A stretch of DNA of 15,978 bases, from contig JANMZR010000262.1 of the NCBI GenBank assembly GCA_031383555.1, positions 1-15,978 on the forward strand. The letters are read 5' to 3'. This DNA comes from JANMZR01 sp031383555. GTDB lineage: Bacteria; Bacteroidota; Bacteroidia; Cytophagales; Spirosomataceae. A program made the position numbers and the translations under genes. The notes beneath the pieces are model-generated. The model had not been told where the DNA came from. It worked only from the letters and a program-made list of their open reading frames with translations, and searched no databases. This document shows, piece after piece, positions 15,235-15,978 of this stretch (position 1 is the stretch's first letter; every line of letters starts with the position of its first letter).

Positions 15235-15978
15235 ATGTCAAAAATCATCACCATTACATTTAACCCTGCAATTGATAAAAGTACATCAGTTGATAAATTA
15301 GTTCCTGACAAAAAGTTGGATTGTGAAAGGCCGGTTTACGAGCCAGGCGGTGGTGGAATAAATGTGGCTCGTGCCATAAAGAAATTGGGTGGTGAAGCAA
15401 TAGCCGTTTACTTGGCAGGTGGGTATACAGGCGTTAAATTCAACGAATTGCTTCAGGATGAGTGCATTGAGTCCGTGGTTACAAAAACTCAAAATAATAC
15501 CAGGGAAAATTTGGTGGTGGTGGAAGAAAGTACAAATAAGCAATTCCGATTTGGAATGCCAGGCTTGGAAGTATATGAAGTTGAATGGCAAGCAATTCTG
15601 AAAAGTATAGTACTTATCGAAAATGTTGATTTTATCGTTGCTAGCGGCAGTTTGCCTGATGGAATTCCTACGGATATTTTTGCAAAAATTGCCCAAGTTG
15701 CTCAAAATAAAAATGCCAAATTTATAGTGGATACAACTGGCGAAGCACTTAATAAAGCTGTGGAGGCAGGCGTGTATTTAATTAAGCCCAATTTGGGCGA
15801 GTTAAGCTCATTGGTTGGAATGGAGGAAATAGGCTTTGACTCAATTGGTATTGTAGCAAGAAAACTCATTGAAAATGGCAAATGTGAAGTGGTAGCCGTA
15901 TCTATGGGCCCTGATGGAGCTATGCTCGTAACCAAAGATTTGATGGTGGCAATTAAACCTCCAAATGTTAAAAGAAAA
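15235..15978 (+). CDS. pfkB: PfkB-family 6-phosphofructokinase, N-terminal 248 codons
   Basis: This is an ATP-dependent sugar kinase of the ribokinase/PfkB family, most like E. coli 6-phosphofructokinase II, which phosphorylates fructose-6-phosphate. The ATG at 15235 opens a frame without stops to the last base. Similarity to E. coli PfkB runs throughout: TITFNPAIDKS (6-16), EPGGGGINVARAIKKLGG (36-53, sugar-binding signature), NNTRENLVVVEES, RFGMPG, ASGSLPDGIP (136-145), IVDTTGEAL, IKPNLGELSSLVG (183-195) and VSMGPDGAM (222-230). A full protein is about 309 residues, so about 60, including the GxGD catalytic signature, lie beyond the window. 1-Phosphofructokinase or tagatose-6-phosphate kinase are alternatives, but the PfkB match is closer. 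With FbaB it gives a second set of upper-glycolysis enzymes. Confidence 0.92.
   Translation, partial: MSKIITITFNPAIDKSTSVDKLVPDKKLDCERPVYEPGGGGINVARAIKKLGGEAIAVYLAGGYTGVKFNELLQDECIESVVTKTQNNTRENLVVVEESTNKQFRFGMPGLEVYEVEWQAILKSIVLIENVDFIVASGSLPDGIPTDIFAKIAQVAQNKNAKFIVDTTGEALNKAVEAGVYLIKPNLGELSSLVGMEEIGFDSIGIVARKLIENGKCEVVAVSMGPDGAMLVTKDLMVAIKPPNVKRK

Noticed and set aside
15419..15601. 60-residue plus-strand ORF
   Set aside because: It is an out-of-frame shadow inside pfkB with no recognisable features.
15298..15935. Minus-strand ORFs of 135 and 77 residues at the right end
   Set aside because: They are antisense shadows of the strong pfkB frame, which has full family motifs but no stop within the window.

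Overview
The window looks like a piece of a Bacteroidota chromosome or accessory island. It is AT-rich, its genes lack Shine-Dalgarno-like leaders and start after A-rich stretches, the lipoprotein and signal-peptide styles fit that phylum, and each recognisable protein fits a Bacteroidota-type family member. All intact genes lie on the plus strand. No tRNA, rRNA, CRISPR array or intact transposase gene was seen.

Region 1 (1-5655) is a heavy-metal efflux operon, probably for Cu(I)/Ag(I). It holds the C-terminal ~600 residues of a CusA-type RND pump, a TolC/CusC-like outer-membrane factor, and two different CusB-like lipoprotein adaptors in tandem. The first adaptor has a His/Met-rich N-terminus and an extra Met/His-rich insert. 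The second begins with a Cys/Met/His heavy-metal-binding domain. The pump keeps all three methionines known to bind Cu/Ag in E. coli CusA.

Region 2 (5656-9262) is a graveyard with a few survivors. It contains the frameshifted tail of a type II NADH dehydrogenase, an unrecognised frameshifted remnant, a nested hairpin, an intact small outer-membrane beta-barrel, what looks like the last ~55 residues of a type II (archaeal-like) glyceraldehyde-3-phosphate dehydrogenase, two tandem pterin-4a-carbinolamine dehydratase genes (the second has lost every active-site residue), a decayed lipoprotein gene, and an MDR-family oxidoreductase collapsed by an internal deletion.

Region 3 (9306-15978) is a metabolic/stress module: class I fructose-bisphosphate aldolase (FbaB), a membrane-anchored SOUL haem-binding-type protein, a SERCA-like P-type cation ATPase, a tandem universal stress protein, and the first 248 codons of a PfkB-type 6-phosphofructokinase that runs off the window end. 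A cluster of four palindromes and an imperfect CRP/FNR-like dyad lie between the stress protein and pfkB. The mix of PfkB, universal stress protein and cation ATPase recalls low-oxygen/dormancy regulons such as mycobacterial DosR. The GAPDH-II and NDH-2 scars suggest the module was once larger. This functional reading is inference from gene content.
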